Shown piece after piece: positions 1 through 9,579 of a DNA stretch of 64,000 bases. Position 1 is the stretch's first letter, and each line of letters opens with the position of its first letter. Position numbers and translations under genes: made by a program. Source of the stretch: Sphingomonas sp. HMP6 (lineage in GTDB: Bacteria > Pseudomonadota > Alphaproteobacteria > Sphingomonadales > Sphingomonadaceae); the NCBI RefSeq assembly GCF_013374095.1, contig NZ_AP022672.1:1549501-1613500 (forward strand), in the 5' to 3' direction. The notes beneath the pieces were generated by a model. That model was given only the letters and a program-made list of their open reading frames with translations. It did no database searches and was not told where the DNA came from.

Positions 1-1
1 C

Positions 2-421
2 GACGCGCGCGTCCGCGCCAAACAGATCCTCGCCGACAGATTGACGAAGCTCATCGCGGAATCGAACGGAAAGGTCTCCGATCTGGTCGCAGCCGAACAA
101 GCCTTCGCCACGACGCAGGAGGAACTCGACGCCGCTCGCTCGCTTCAGGCGAGCCTGCTTCAGCGTGTCGCTATGTCGGACATCACAATCGGATACGCGA
201 CACGCGAATCAAACAGCATGTGGGCGCCGGTGCGCCGCAGCCTTGGCGCGGTGGGGGATTCGTTAGGCGGCAGCATCGCGGCGCTGGTGACGTTCGTCGT
301 CGTCGCCCTGCCGTGGGTCGTGATGCTGTCGCTCCTGGCCTGGGTTCTGCGGCGAATTGGCTGGCGCTGGCCGTTCCGCCGCCGCTTGCGCGGTATGGCG
401 CGCGACGAGGCCCCAAGCTGA
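2..421 (+). CDS. DUF4349 domain protein, C-terminal part
   Basis: The frame is open from the first bases of the window, so this is the 3' end of a gene that starts upstream. What remains is a charged, helix-forming stretch with coiled-coil character (Q/E/A-rich, roughly the first 50 residues), a short beta-like segment, and a C-terminal membrane helix ending in an Arg-rich tail. This order (coiled coil, then a final membrane segment) is that of DUF4349 proteins, a family of unknown role. A TTG at 41 is only an internal codon. Family assignment rests on overall pattern. Confidence 0.7.
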   Translation, partial: DARVRAKQILADRLTKLIAESNGKVSDLVAAEQAFATTQEELDAARSLQASLLQRVAMSDITIGYATRESNSMWAPVRRSLGAVGDSLGGSIAALVTFVVVALPWVVMLSLLAWVLRRIGWRWPFRRRLRGMARDEAPS

Positions 422-462
422 TTGCACCCCCCTCCCGCTTTCGATATAGCCCAATACTTAGC

Positions 463-507
463 GCCCCGGCCCGCGTTTTCCCCGCGTTGCCGGGGCCACT
501 CTTTTTT
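463..507 (+). terminator. GC-rich hairpin with T6 tract before purC
   Basis: Arms GCCCCGGC (463-470) and GCCGGGGC (489-496) pair perfectly, with an inner CGCG/CGCG pairing, and TTTTTT follows at 502-507. It is most simply the factor-independent terminator of the upstream DUF4349 gene. The T tract ends 17 bases before the purC start, so it would lie inside the purC leader if purC has its own promoter in 422-460. Confidence 0.6.
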
Positions 508-524
508 CAAGGGTAGCTGCACAC

Positions 525-1304
525 ATGGCACGTCGCCGCCAGATTTACGAAGGCAAGGCCAAGATCCTCTATGAGGGTCCGGAGCCGGGCACGCTGATCC
601 AGTATTTCAAGGATGACGCGACCGCCTTCAACGCCCAGAAAAAGGGCACGATCAGCGGCAAGGGCGTGCTCAACAACCGGATTTCCGAGCATATCTTCAC
701 GTTGCTCGGCCTCATCGGCGTGCCGACGCACTTCATCCGCCGCCTCAACATGCGCGAACAGTTGATCCGCCAGGTCGAGATCATCCCGATCGAGGTTGTC
801 GTCCGCAACGTCGCTGCCGGATCGATTTCAACACGACTCGGCATCGAGGAAGGCACGCAACTGCCGCGCACGATCATCGAGTATTACTATAAGGACGACG
901 CGCTCGGCGATCCGATGATCACCGACGAACATATCGCCGCATTCGGCTGGGCGGGGCAGGAGGAGATGCACGACATCGCCGACCTCGCCATTCGCGTGAA
1001 CGATTTCCTGTGCGGCCTGTTCGCCGGGATCGGCATCCGCCTGATCGACTTCAAGCTCGAATTCGGGCGCGTGTGGGACAATGATTATCCGCGCATCATC
1101 CTGGCCGACGAGATCAGCCCCGATGGCTGCCGCCTGTGGGACATGCAGACCAACGAGAAGCTCGACAAGGACCGCTTCCGCCGCGATCTCGGCGGCGAAG
1201 TGGAGGCCTATCAGGAAGTCGCGCGCCGCCTGGGGCTGCTTCCCGAGGGCGCCGATGGTGCGGTGCTCGATCTCGAAAAGCATCGACTGAGCAAGGGCAA
1301 GTAA
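525..1304 (+). CDS. purC: Phosphoribosylaminoimidazole-succinocarboxamide synthase
   Basis: SAICAR synthetase, which joins aspartate to CAIR with ATP in cytoplasmic de novo purine synthesis. The 259-residue protein has family length and begins with the conserved glycine-rich ATP-binding start ([12 protein letters not shown]). It also carries the [10 protein letters not shown] and KLEFGR segments typical of PurC. The ATG at 525 is preceded by an AAGGG about 11 bases upstream, rather far for an ideal ribosome site. purS and purQ follow on the same strand after a small opposing gene, so purine genes are clustered here. Confidence 0.97.
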   Translation: MARRRQIYEGKAKILYEGPEPGTLIQYFKDDATAFNAQKKGTISGKGVLNNRISEHIFTLLGLIGVPTHFIRRLNMREQLIRQVEIIPIEVVVRNVAAGSISTRLGIEEGTQLPRTIIEYYYKDDALGDPMITDEHIAAFGWAGQEEMHDIADLAIRVNDFLCGLFAGIGIRLIDFKLEFGRVWDNDYPRIILADEISPDGCRLWDMQTNEKLDKDRFRRDLGGEVEAYQEVARRLGLLPEGADGAVLDLEKHRLSKGK

Positions 1305-1347
1305 CCCTCCCCCGCCGTCCGCACCACGCGGGCGGCGGCGGCGGCGG

Positions 1348-1497
1348 TCAGCCTTTGACCTTGAACCCGCAGATGATGCCGAAGATGAAGCAACTGAACA
1401 GCGCGAGCTGGACGTGTCCGCCGCTGTTGCTCCAGCCAAAATAGTCGCCACCAAAGGCGAACAGCGCGATGAACATCACCATTGCCAGTCCGGCCAT
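1348..1497 (-). CDS. Small membrane protein, 49 residues
   Basis: Two predicted membrane helices (MAGLAMVMFIALFAF and a second near residues 28-45) end in a short basic tail, KVKG. The frame extends further upstream to 1617. The ATG at 1497 is chosen because AAAAGGA lies 7 bases before it and the upstream residues are Arg-rich and unlike a protein start. It lies between purC and purS on the opposite strand. No function is recognised; it looks like a small inner-membrane protein conserved among sphingomonads, but that is from memory. Confidence 0.6.
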   Translation of the reverse strand: MAGLAMVMFIALFAFGGDYFGWSNSGGHVQLALFSCFIFGIICGFKVKG

Positions 1498-1640
1498 CGC
1501 TATATCCTTTTGAATGCCGCCGGCCCCGCGCGCGGTGGACATGCGAGCGTCTCGCGTCCGCGTAAATTTTGTATGAAGCTTGCGACAGACCGCGCGGACC
1601 GCCATAGGCAGCCGCAATCGCCAGCAGCCAGGATACGCCC

Positions 1641-1871
1641 ATGAAGCTCCGCATTTTCGTCACGCTGAAACCCGGCGTGCTCGATCCGCAGGGCCGCGCA
1701 ATCCACAAGGCGCTGGGCGGCCTGGGCTTTGTTGGCGTGAACGACGTTCGTGCGGGCAAGCTGATCGAACTCGATGTGGCCGATGAGACGGGCGACGAGC
1801 AGATCGACGAGATGTGCCGCAAGCTGCTCGCCAATACCGTGATCGAGAATTACCGGGTGGAAAGAGCGTGA
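1641..1871 (+). CDS. purS: Phosphoribosylformylglycinamidine synthase subunit PurS
   Basis: Small subunit that bridges PurL and PurQ in the three-protein FGAM synthase used by alphaproteobacteria and Gram-positives. At 76 residues it matches the family (about 80). It has the typical start [20 protein letters not shown], the [14 protein letters not shown] strand and the [10 protein letters not shown] end. Its TGA overlaps the GTG of purQ by four bases (GTGA), so the two are translationally coupled. purL is not in the window. Confidence 0.96.
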   Translation: MKLRIFVTLKPGVLDPQGRAIHKALGGLGFVGVNDVRAGKLIELDVADETGDEQIDEMCRKLLANTVIENYRVERA

Positions 1872-2539
1872 AGACCGCGGTCATCGTTTTTCCCGGCTCG
1901 AATTGCGACCGCGACATTGCGGTGGCGCTTCGCGACGTGAGCGGCACCGCGCCGACGATGGTGTGGCACGCCGATACTGAACTGCCCGACGGCGTCGGCC
2001 TGATCGCGCTGCCCGGCGGGTTTTCCTATGGCGATTATCTGCGCTCGGGCGCGATCGGCGCGCGTTCGCCGATCATGGCGGCGGTGACCGCAGCGGCCGA
2101 GCGTGGCGTGCCCGTGCTGGGCATTTGCAACGGCTTCCAAGTGCTGACCGAGGCCGGGCTGCTGCCCGGCGCGCTGATGCGCAATGCCGGGCTCGATTTC
2201 GTCTGTCGCGAAGTCCCGCTGACGGTGGAGAATGCACAGAGCGCCTTTACCAGCCGCTATGCCGCGGGCGAACGCATCGTCATTCCGGTCGCGCACCACG
2301 ACGGCAATTACAACGCCGACGAAGCCACGCTCGACCGGCTCGAAGGCGAAGGGCGCGTGGCGTTTCGCTACGCCGATTCGGTCAACGGCTCCGCCCGCAA
2401 CATCGCGGGAATCCTCAACGCGAGCGGCAACGTCCTCGGCCTAATGCCCCACCCCGAACGCCGGATCGACACCGCAGCGCACGGTGGCAATGACGGGCGA
2501 CGGATGTTCGAGGGATTGTTTGAGCTGGTGGCCGCTTAA
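1868..2539 (+). CDS. purQ: Phosphoribosylformylglycinamidine synthase subunit PurQ
   Basis: Class I glutamine amidotransferase subunit that supplies ammonia to PurL. The catalytic nucleophile is Cys87 in GICNGFQVL, and the His195/Glu197 pair lies in the MPHPER motif near the C-terminus. The N-terminus [15 protein letters not shown] is characteristic. The GTG at 1868 is chosen because it forms a GTGA overlap with the purS stop; a frame extending to 1814 would overlap purS heavily. The 3' end overlaps the convergent transporter gene by four bases. Length is 223 residues. Confidence 0.97.
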   Translation: MKTAVIVFPGSNCDRDIAVALRDVSGTAPTMVWHADTELPDGVGLIALPGGFSYGDYLRSGAIGARSPIMAAVTAAAERGVPVLGICNGFQVLTEAGLLPGALMRNAGLDFVCREVPLTVENAQSAFTSRYAAGERIVIPVAHHDGNYNADEATLDRLEGEGRVAFRYADSVNGSARNIAGILNASGNVLGLMPHPERRIDTAAHGGNDGRRMFEGLFELVAA

Positions 2540-3300
2540 ACCCGCGCCTTGAACGGCGAGAAATCGGTTCCCCGGTCGAACACGTCGACGCCCTCGCGCT
2601 GCTTCAGGAAACTGACCACGGCATAGGTAACAGGGGTTAGCAGCACCTCCCACGACACTTTCAGCACGAACTGGCTCAGCATCACCGGGCCGATCTGCGC
2701 AGCAGGCCAATCGGTCATGCCGTAAAAGGCGAGCGGGTAGAAAATCAGGCTGTCGAATCCCTGCGCCACCACCGTGCTGCCGACGGTGCGCGTCCACAAC
2801 ATCCGGCCGTTGGTCAGGATTTTCAGCTTGGCGAGCACGAAACTGTTGGCGAATTCGCCGACCCAGAAGGCGGTGATGGAGGCAAGGATGATGCGCAGCC
2901 CGGTCGCCGCCTCGGGGCTTACGAAGATCGATTTGCCGAAGACATATTCGTACGACGCTTGCCCGGTCCACCCCGACGCGGGCGGCAGCGCCACGACGAC
3001 TTGCTGCATGAACGCCATGAAGATCAGCCCGGCAAACCCCGCCCAGACGCACCTGCGCGCGCGGGCATAGCCATAAACCTCAGTTAGAATGTCGCCGATC
3101 AGATAGCTGAGCGGAAAGAACAGGATCCCCGCCCCGAACGGCCATTCGCCGATGAACGGCAAATCGACGACCGCGGGCTTCCCCGCCCCGATCACGTTGG
3201 AAAGCAGCAAGATGACCACGAACGCCACCATCACGAAATCGAAATAGCGAAATTCCCGGCCCGCGGTTTCGCGCGCGTCGATCGTCTGCAAGCCGTCCAT
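2536..3300 (-). CDS. yhhQ: Queuosine precursor transporter (VUT/YhhQ family)
   Basis: Integral membrane protein of 254 residues with about six hydrophobic segments. It matches the YhhQ family by [21 protein letters not shown], by [12 protein letters not shown] with a nearby Arg/Thr-rich loop, and by a final [14 protein letters not shown] helix. Family members import 7-deazaguanine precursors (preQ0/preQ1) for queuosine in tRNA. It is transcribed toward purQ with a 4-base tail-to-tail overlap. Substrate specificity is taken from the family. Confidence 0.9.
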   Translation of the reverse strand: MDGLQTIDARETAGREFRYFDFVMVAFVVILLLSNVIGAGKPAVVDLPFIGEWPFGAGILFFPLSYLIGDILTEVYGYARARRCVWAGFAGLIFMAFMQQVVVALPPASGWTGQASYEYVFGKSIFVSPEAATGLRIILASITAFWVGEFANSFVLAKLKILTNGRMLWTRTVGSTVVAQGFDSLIFYPLAFYGMTDWPAAQIGPVMLSQFVLKVSWEVLLTPVTYAVVSFLKQREGVDVFDRGTDFSPFKARV

Positions 3301-3382
3301 GCTGCCCCTATGTCCCTACCCGGGCAACGTTATGAAGCTGGTTTCGCCGCTCCGCAATCCGCGCTAAAGGCCGTATTGGTGT

Positions 3383-3459
3383 GCGCCCGTAGCTCAGTTG
3401 GATAGAGCAAGGAGCTTCTACCTCCTCGGTCGGGGGTTCGACTCCCTCCGGGCGCACCA
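3383..3459 (+). tRNA. tRNA-Arg (anticodon UCU)
   Basis: A full cloverleaf of 77 bases can be folded. The acceptor stem is GCGCCCG/CGGGCGC. The D arm is GCTC...GAGC. The anticodon stem AGGAG/CTCCT holds loop CTTCTAC with TCT at positions 34-36. The T arm is GGGGG-TTCGACT-CCCTC. The 3' CCA is encoded. It reads AGA codons, which are rare in a genome of this base composition. Confidence 0.97.
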
Positions 3460-3480
3460 ATTTTCACAACAACCGCCCGA

Positions 3481-3762
3481 TCAGGCGACGGTCACACCCT
3501 TCCAGAACGCAAAGCGGTCCTTGATCTCGGTAGCCTTGGGCTTGGGGTCGGGATAGTACCAGGCGGCATCGGGGTTGCGTTTACCATCGACAACGACGGT
3601 CTTGTAGCTCGCCTCGCCCTTCCACGGGCAGTGCGAGTGCGTCGCGCTCGGCTCGAAATGCTCGGCGACGATGCTGTCGGCGGGGAAATAGTGATTGCCC
3701 TCGACCACCACGGTGTCGTCGGACTGGGCGATGACGGTGCCATTCCAGGTTGCTGTTGCCAT
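3481..3762 (-). CDS. DUF427 domain protein
   Basis: A 93-residue DUF427 protein, a small beta-rich cytoplasmic fold of unknown function. Recognisable features are the N-terminal ATWNGTVIAQSDDTVVVEGNHYFP, the central HCPWKGEASYK segment and AAWYYPDPKPKATEIKDRFAFW. The start at 3762 is preceded by GGAG at about 8 bases. The same frame runs open to 4095, but that part is the shadow of the adjacent ArsC-like gene. The 11-base gap to that gene suggests cotranscription. Confidence 0.88.
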   Translation of the reverse strand: MATATWNGTVIAQSDDTVVVEGNHYFPADSIVAEHFEPSATHSHCPWKGEASYKTVVVDGKRNPDAAWYYPDPKPKATEIKDRFAFWKGVTVA

Positions 3763-3773
3763 GATCGTGTCTC

Positions 3774-4124
3774 CTAAGGGTTCAGGGCTGACAGATAGGT
3801 ATCCGGCTTGAACCCCGCCAGCAGCACGTCGCCCGATTCGAGCACGGGCCGTTTGATCGTCGAGGGGTTGGCGAGCATGATCGCAATGGCCTTTTCGGCG
3901 TCGAGATCGGCCTTGTCGGCATCGGCCAGCGCGCGAAACGTCGTGCCAGCGCGGTTGAGCAGCACCTCCCACCCGAGCCGATCGACCCAGCGGCGCAAGG
4001 CGACCGCATCGACCCCGGCCTTTTTGTAATCGTGAAAGGCATAGTCGATCCCCTGCGCGGAGAGCCAGGTCCGCGCCTTTTTCACCGTGTCGCAATTGGG
4101 GATGCCGTACAGATGTGTCGCCAT
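3774..4124 (-). CDS. ArsC/Spx-like reductase family protein (YffB type)
   Basis: A 116-residue thioredoxin-fold protein of the ArsC/Spx superfamily. It begins LYGIPNCDTVKKARTWL, with a single N-terminal Cys followed by the D-T-V-K-K-A helix typical of YffB/ArsC-like proteins. It also has the later KRPVLESGDVLLAGF segment. True arsenate reductases use further residues, and no ars genes are nearby, so a general thiol-reductase role is more likely. An ATG 12 bases upstream lies in the ribosome site GAGGA, so 4124 is preferred. Confidence 0.82.
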   Translation of the reverse strand: MATHLYGIPNCDTVKKARTWLSAQGIDYAFHDYKKAGVDAVALRRWVDRLGWEVLLNRAGTTFRALADADKADLDAEKAIAIMLANPSTIKRPVLESGDVLLAGFKPDTYLSALNP

Positions 4125-4155
4125 TGCAGTCCTCATCGTGCCATTACGGGTACGA

Positions 4156-5025
4156 TCACCCGAATTTGTCCGCGCGCCGCCGCCCCACCATCAGGCCCCG
4201 CTCCAACCGCGCGCACAACGCCGCATAATAGTCGCTCAGGAATTCGCGGTCGTCAGGGTCATCGGCGAGCCCCGCCTTGCGCCGGATCGTGGCGGCAACG
4301 GTGGCGATCGCATCCTCGCGCCCGCTGCGCAGCACCTCTTCGAGCGTCTGCAGCTCGTACACGCCGTACAGGCCGAGCGCGGCTTCGCTGAACACCCGGC
4401 GTTCGCGCTCGATTGGGACGGCCAAATCCGACCCGAGTTCGCCGCGCACCGTCCGCACCACCCACGTGCCCGCCAGCAAATCGCCGATCCGCAACCGGTC
4501 GCGGTTGAACAGTGGGAAGAACAGGAAAATCCCGCTCCAGCACAGTGCAAAGATCGTGAGAAAACTGTCGGCCAGCCCTTGCGCCGATTGGGCAGCGAGG
4601 AAACTGAGCGGCAGGAACACCTCGATCTCGCGCATCGCGTTGCGCGTGATGACCGCGCCGCCGGTCAGCCGCGCCCCGTCGCGCGCGACCACGCGCAGGC
4701 CCATCACGCGCTTCCCCGGAGTCGCGCCGCGCCCGCCCATTTCGAACAGCGTGAACCAACCGTTGCGCAGCACGAAAAATCCGATCAGCCACAAGATTGC
4801 CAGCGACGTCTCCTTGCTCGCGACGAACAACAAGGCGATCACGATCGTCGCGATGATCAGCAGGATCAGCATTGCGAAGGCGTCAATCATGAAGGCCGCC
4901 GCGCGCACCCCTGCCCCGCCGAGTTCGATCTGTAGATCGACCCCCTCGGGCGTGACGAAGGTCCGCCGCAGCGACAGCGGACCCTTCGGCCGCTTGGCTT
5001 CGCGGTTACGCCTGAACCACGCCAT
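4156..5025 (-). CDS. RDD family membrane protein
   Basis: A 289-residue membrane protein. After about 35 soluble residues (TPEGVDLQIELGGAGVRAAAFMIDAF) come two long hydrophobic helices at roughly 45-75 and 75-95. The conserved TPGKRVMGLRVV loop of RDD proteins is followed by further helices and a soluble C-terminal tail. It is the last gene of the MoxR operon and overlaps the SpoIIM-like gene by 20 bases. RDD proteins are of uncertain function; some are linked to ion transport. The pairing of RDD, SpoIIM-like, DUF58 and MoxR genes is common in bacteria. Confidence 0.88.
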   Translation of the reverse strand: MAWFRRNREAKRPKGPLSLRRTFVTPEGVDLQIELGGAGVRAAAFMIDAFAMLILLIIATIVIALLFVASKETSLAILWLIGFFVLRNGWFTLFEMGGRGATPGKRVMGLRVVARDGARLTGGAVITRNAMREIEVFLPLSFLAAQSAQGLADSFLTIFALCWSGIFLFFPLFNRDRLRIGDLLAGTWVVRTVRGELGSDLAVPIERERRVFSEAALGLYGVYELQTLEEVLRSGREDAIATVAATIRRKAGLADDPDDREFLSDYYAALCARLERGLMVGRRRADKFG

Positions 5026-6055
5026 TGCGGCTCCTCGGCAAATAGAAATAGAGCAGCCACGCCACCAGCATCGTCAGCCCGATGCCATAGCGGCTGAGAT
5101 CGTCGAGCACGATTTGCCGCCCGATTCCCTCAAGCAAGCCGGCGATCGCCAGCATCACCACCGCACCGCCCATCGCGGTTGCACCGGTCCGCCCCGCCTG
5201 CACCGCTGAATCGCTGCGGGACTGGCGACCCGGGAACGCGATCGCCGTGCCGATCCGGAATCCCGCCGCGCCGGCGATAATGATCGCGAACAATTCGGTC
5301 GTGCCGTGGATCATGATCCAACCGGTGAAATTATAGCCAAGCCCCTTGGGCACGAACACCGCCATGAACGCGCCGAGCATCAGCCCGTTATACACGATCA
5401 GCAGGACCGTCGGCACCGCGAAGGCGAACCCCAGCGCGAAGGCGAAGATCGCGATCTGGGCGTTATGCGTGAACAGATAAGCGGCAAAGGTCGCGAGCAT
5501 ATCGCTATGCTTGCCGTACAGCGTCTGGCGCAGCGTCTCGGCCGAGGCTGAGGGATCGCGCCCCTGCGCAAGGCCATCGCCGACGATGCCGAAAAACCAG
5601 CTCGGATCGCCGCGCACCAAAACATAGCCGACGATTCCGGCAGCGACCGTGAGAAGAAACGACGCCAGCGTCTCCCGCCACAGCGCCTGCATCGCGGCGG
5701 GCCAGCCATGAACGAAGAAACGCCGCAATTGGCTGAGCGCCAAGGTCGGCACGCCGTACAGCTGGAAATAGGCGCGCGTGCAGAGCTGTTCGAGATAGAC
5801 CACCAAGGACCGATCGAGCGATGTCTCGCGCGCCACCGACAGCGACGACAGGGCCGAGCGATACAAGAGCGGCAGGGCCAGCAAATCGTCATCGCCGAGC
5901 GCCTTGATCGAGCGCTTCTCGATCCGCGTGACGAGCCGTTCGAGCCGCTCCCACTCGGCCGCATGCGCCGCGCGGAAGCGGCTGGCGTTGACCAGCATTG
6001 GCTGAGCGGGGGGCTGAGCGGGGGGCTGAGCCGGGGAAAGCGCCGATGTCGCCAT
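5006..6055 (-). CDS. Stage II sporulation protein M-like membrane protein
   Basis: A 349-residue SpoIIM-family protein. A soluble N-terminal helical part (WERLERLVTRIEKRS...LPLLYRSALSSLSVARE) is followed by five or so membrane helices from about residue 110 onward. The SpoIIM signature region IQIAIFAFALGFAFAVPT is near the middle. The name comes from sporulation proteins, but this organism type does not sporulate; family members next to MoxR genes are thought to be envelope proteins. The N-terminus carries a Pro/Ala-Gln repeat (PAQPPAQPPAQP). Confidence 0.87.
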   Translation of the reverse strand: MATSALSPAQPPAQPPAQPMLVNASRFRAAHAAEWERLERLVTRIEKRSIKALGDDDLLALPLLYRSALSSLSVARETSLDRSLVVYLEQLCTRAYFQLYGVPTLALSQLRRFFVHGWPAAMQALWRETLASFLLTVAAGIVGYVLVRGDPSWFFGIVGDGLAQGRDPSASAETLRQTLYGKHSDMLATFAAYLFTHNAQIAIFAFALGFAFAVPTVLLIVYNGLMLGAFMAVFVPKGLGYNFTGWIMIHGTTELFAIIIAGAAGFRIGTAIAFPGRQSRSDSAVQAGRTGATAMGGAVVMLAIAGLLEGIGRQIVLDDLSRYGIGLTMLVAWLLYFYLPRSRNGVVQA

Positions 6056-7365
6056 TACAGCAAATTCCTCCGCTTGAGATCGACATAGCCCTGCACCAGC
6101 CGCTCGCCGACGCGGTCATGCTCGCTTTCGATCACATGCACGCCAAGATGCTGCAACCGCGTCAACACCAGCCTGCGGTCGCGCAGCAGCGCGGCGGCGG
6201 TGACCGCGCGAGTCACATCCTCGGTGGTCGCAGGCATGGTATCCGCAATGCGCTCGACCTCTTCATCGCGCAGCACCACCACCAGCAACAGATGCGTGTT
6301 GACGATGCGGGCGGCGGCGCGGACCATGAAATCGGCCGAGGTGAGATCGGTGAATTCGGTGAACAGGACGATCATCGAACGCCGCGTCAGCCGCGTCGCG
6401 AGCGTCGTCAGCGCGAAAGTGTAATTGGTTTCCTCCCCGCTATAATCGATCTGCGCGGCGAGGCGCTGCAAGCTGGCAAAGGCCGGGACGCCCGACACCA
6501 AACCGCTGGCGATGCGCGGGCGCGAATCGAAGGCGTGGAGCGCCACGCGGTCGCCGAGCTTGAGCGCGATCCACGCCGTCAGCAGCATCGCCGACACGGC
6601 ACGATCAACGCGCGGCAGCCCCGCGACCGGTTCCGACATTTGCCGCCCGGCATCGACCGCGAAGACGATCTGGTTGTTGCGTTCGGTGCGGAACTCCTTG
6701 GCGTGGAGCTTCATGTGCCGTGCCGATTGTTTCCAATCGAGCGAACGCCGGTCCATGCCGGAGCGGAATTCAACGAGCGCATCGAAATCAGTGCCGTCGC
6801 CGCGATCGATCTGCGTCAGCAGGCCCTGCAGCGCATGGCGCTGGAAAATCTGCGCGCCGCGTTCATGCACCGCGCGGATATCGGGCAGGATCGGCAGCGC
6901 GGCGTCGGTCGTGATCGTGCGCTGGTGCCACGCCAGCCCAAGGCTCCCGCGCCAGCGCAGCCACAGCGTCTCGATCCGCGCCGTCCCGCGCCGCAGCGTC
7001 GTCACGGGCAGCAACACCGCTCCGCGCCCGTCCGACAGGCCGACCCAGGCGCGACCGTCATTCTCGACGTCGAGTAACGGACTCGCACCGATCGCCACTT
7101 CGGCGCTGGCGGGCGGACGCACACCTTCGATTACGACGCTCAAGGTCGCGTCGATCGTCGCACCGACAGCGGCACTCGAAGGCAGCGCCAGCTTCACCGT
7201 ACCCGCGCGCATTGCGCTCAAAGCGTCGAACAGCGTCAACGCGAGCACCGCGACCGGCCAGGCGAGGCCGACGAACCAGCGATCGGGCAGCGCCACGGCC
7301 ACCAGCAAGGCAACCGGCGCCCCCGCCGCCGCCGCCAGCACCGCCGTGCGCGTGGGGTAGATCAC
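6055..7365 (-). CDS. DUF58 domain protein (von Willebrand-like, MoxR partner)
   Basis: A 436-residue protein with two N-terminal membrane helices (about residues 1-50), a beta-sandwich region and a DUF58 core. DUF58 is shown by DFDALVEFRSGMDRRSLDWK near residue 210, where the conserved R-x-Y/F-x-x-G-D/M-x-x-R-x-I/L-x-W block sits, followed by a VWA-like segment (VFAVDAGRQM). DUF58 proteins almost always sit beside a MoxR ATPase, which is thought to act on them. Its start overlaps the end of the following gene by one base, indicating coupled translation. Confidence 0.9.
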   Translation of the reverse strand: MIYPTRTAVLAAAAGAPVALLVAVALPDRWFVGLAWPVAVLALTLFDALSAMRAGTVKLALPSSAAVGATIDATLSVVIEGVRPPASAEVAIGASPLLDVENDGRAWVGLSDGRGAVLLPVTTLRRGTARIETLWLRWRGSLGLAWHQRTITTDAALPILPDIRAVHERGAQIFQRHALQGLLTQIDRGDGTDFDALVEFRSGMDRRSLDWKQSARHMKLHAKEFRTERNNQIVFAVDAGRQMSEPVAGLPRVDRAVSAMLLTAWIALKLGDRVALHAFDSRPRIASGLVSGVPAFASLQRLAAQIDYSGEETNYTFALTTLATRLTRRSMIVLFTEFTDLTSADFMVRAAARIVNTHLLLVVVLRDEEVERIADTMPATTEDVTRAVTAAALLRDRRLVLTRLQHLGVHVIESEHDRVGERLVQGYVDLKRRNLL

Positions 7366-7375
7366 GCGGCTGACC

Positions 7376-8353
7376 TCACCGCGGCGCTTCGATCGTTTCG
7401 ATGATGCTGATCACCACATCCTCGATCGCGCGGCCGTCGATTTCGGCGGCGGGCGACAGGATCAGGCGGTGGCGCAGCAAGGCGGGGGCAAGCGCCTTCA
7501 CGTCGTCGGGAATCACGAAATCGCGCCCGTCGAGCGCCGCGCGCGCGCGCGCCGCCCCCGCCAGCATTGCCCCCGCACGTGGGCTCGCACCGCTTTCCAG
7601 ATCGGCGACATCGCGCGTGCCGCGGATCAGCGCGGCGATATAGTCGATCACTTCGTCGACCAGCCGAACTTGGGCGACCGCTGCAATCGCCTCACCGATC
7701 ACGCTCGCATTGGCGATGACCTCGACGCCCCAATCCTCCGGTGCCATCGCATTGCCGTGCGACCCGTGCGCGGCGATGATGCGGCGTTCCTCGGCGGCGC
7801 TTGGATAATCGACCGTCTGTTTAAACAGGAAGCGGTCGAGCTGCGCCTCGGGCAGCGGATAGACGCCCTGTTGCTCGATCGGGTTCTGCGTCGCCACCAC
7901 CATGAAGCGGTCGCCGAGCGCGAGGCTTTCGCCGTCGATCGTCACGGTGCGCTCCTGCATCGCCTCCAGCAGCGCCGCTTGCGTCTTGGGCGGAGTGCGG
8001 TTGATTTCATCCGCCAGCAGCAGATCGGTGAAGATCGGCCCGCGTGTGAGCGTGAAGGTGCTGGTCTGGAAGTTGAACCAATTGGCGCCGATAATGTCGC
8101 CCGGCATCAGATCCGGCGTGAACTGGATCCGCCCGAAATCGAGCCCGATCACGCGAGCGAAACTGCGGGCGAGCAGCGTCTTGGCGGTGCCCGGCGGGCC
8201 CTCGAGCAACACATGCCCGCCGGCGAACAGCGCAACGAGCAGGATGTCGACCGTCGCCTCCTGCCCGACCACGGCCTTGCCGATCTCGGCGCGAATGTCC
8301 TCGGCGAGCGCCTTGACGTCTTCTACGGTCACCGTGACTTCTCCCATAACCAT
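7376..8353 (-). CDS. MoxR family AAA+ ATPase
   Basis: A 325-residue AAA_3 ATPase. Walker A is [11 protein letters not shown] (about residues 49-59), Walker [10 protein letters not shown], sensor 1 [12 protein letters not shown], and a C-terminal lid domain (AAA_lid_2) with SPRAG follows. MoxR proteins act as chaperone-like motors that activate or insert partner proteins. The gene lies directly before DUF58 (10-base gap) and after DUF4350 (25-base overlap), so it is the motor of a six-gene operon. ATG and internal ATG (MVMGE) are alternative starts. Confidence 0.95.
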   Translation of the reverse strand: MVMGEVTVTVEDVKALAEDIRAEIGKAVVGQEATVDILLVALFAGGHVLLEGPPGTAKTLLARSFARVIGLDFGRIQFTPDLMPGDIIGANWFNFQTSTFTLTRGPIFTDLLLADEINRTPPKTQAALLEAMQERTVTIDGESLALGDRFMVVATQNPIEQQGVYPLPEAQLDRFLFKQTVDYPSAAEERRIIAAHGSHGNAMAPEDWGVEVIANASVIGEAIAAVAQVRLVDEVIDYIAALIRGTRDVADLESGASPRAGAMLAGAARARAALDGRDFVIPDDVKALAPALLRHRLILSPAAEIDGRAIEDVVISIIETIEAPR

Positions 8354-9579
8354 TGGTGCAGCGCTTGCGCCGCTTGCAGCATCGCGCGCGGATCGGTGGC
8401 GGCCCGCGCCTGTTCGGCCAGTTCGGTAAAGCGCGCCCGCCCGCCAAAACGGTCGAGATAGGCGTCATATGCCTGATCGCGCAGCCGCGACGGCACGCCG
8501 AACACACTCCCCGCCCGCTCGCGCACAAGATCCGCATACCGCGGCCCGAGCGCACCGTGCCGCCCGGCCTTGCGCACCAGCGCCGCCGTATTGTCGATCA
8601 GCGCAGTCTTCCCGAAAGCAATCGCCCGCGCGCGCCGCCGCGTCGCGCCGAAGCGCGCGGTCGCCTGTACCCCCGCCAGCAGCACGGCAATCGCAATCGC
8701 CAGCGTCATGGCGAGGAAAGGCGGATCGAAGGCCAGCTTCAACGGGCTGGGCGCATGACCAAGCCCGTTGAGCGTAACATCGAACCAAACCGCTTTCGCC
8801 CCCGTCGAATTGAGAAAATCAAGCAGTTCGAGGGCAGAGCGTGCCTGATCCGCATCGCGCATGCCGATGTTGGACAAGAGGTCGGGATCAGCCAGCACAT
8901 AAAAGGGCTGCTCGCCAATCTGCCCGAGCACGACATGGCCTTTGTCGTCGGTGATCAGCGGTTTCAGATCGGTGCCCGAAATTGCCTGCACCGGCTTTGG
9001 CCCGCGAAAGCGCAGGCTTTGCGGCATCCACGTCAAAGATAGCAGCGGACGCCCGCCGCTCGCATAACGGCGGGTCTTCAACACGGTCTTCGGTGCCAGC
9101 ACGCCGTCCGGTTCGGACGTGCTCTTCAGATCGACGAAACGCACCCAGCCGGGATGCGTCTGGTCTGCGACGGTCTCCCATTTCGGCAGGATGACCAGCG
9201 TCGGCTTGCCTTGGCGAACCTCGATCACCTTGCTCATGTCGGTCGCGGCGGCCTCGGGCGTCAGTACGACCAGATCCTCGGTATCGAGCTTGCGCGGGTC
9301 GCGGACGATTTCCGGGTTGCGCCCGGTCGCCTCAGCCAGACGCACGATGCCGCTATAGCCGATCGCCGCGTTCGACAGCGCGTGCGCGCCGCCGTTGCGG
9401 CCCGATCGCAAATCGGGCGCATAGGCCCCGAGCACGAGCATGCCGACGAACGTCAAGATGCCGACCGCGATCAGGATCGCAACGGTGCGGGTCGTGAAAG
9501 CGCCGCCGCCGCTTGCCCCGGCTGGCGCGCCGATCGCCCCCGCCGGGGCACCAATTGCGAGGTCGCTCATGCGCGCCAC
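8329..9579 (-). CDS. DUF4350 domain protein
   Basis: A 416-residue protein with an N-terminal Gly/Ala-rich leader, a membrane helix ([20 protein letters not shown] near 30-50), an extracytoplasmic DUF4350 region ([41 protein letters not shown]), a second helix near residue 290 and a soluble C-terminal part. DUF4350 resembles the glutamine-amidotransferase-like fold but no catalytic triad was identified. Neighbours DUF4129 and MoxR overlap it on both sides. The N-terminus has repeats of the form IGAPAGA. Confidence 0.82.
   Translation of the reverse strand: MARMSDLAIGAPAGAIGAPAGASGGGAFTTRTVAILIAVGILTFVGMLVLGAYAPDLRSGRNGGAHALSNAAIGYSGIVRLAEATGRNPEIVRDPRKLDTEDLVVLTPEAAATDMSKVIEVRQGKPTLVILPKWETVADQTHPGWVRFVDLKSTSEPDGVLAPKTVLKTRRYASGGRPLLSLTWMPQSLRFRGPKPVQAISGTDLKPLITDDKGHVVLGQIGEQPFYVLADPDLLSNIGMRDADQARSALELLDFLNSTGAKAVWFDVTLNGLGHAPSPLKLAFDPPFLAMTLAIAIAVLLAGVQATARFGATRRRARAIAFGKTALIDNTAALVRKAGRHGALGPRYADLVRERAGSVFGVPSRLRDQAYDAYLDRFGGRARFTELAEQARAATDPRAMLQAAQALHQWLWEKSR

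Noticed and set aside
3763..4095. Possible fusion of the DUF427 protein with an N-terminal extension
   Set aside because: The extension is out-of-frame shadow of the ArsC-like gene. A proper ribosome site precedes the ATG at 3762.
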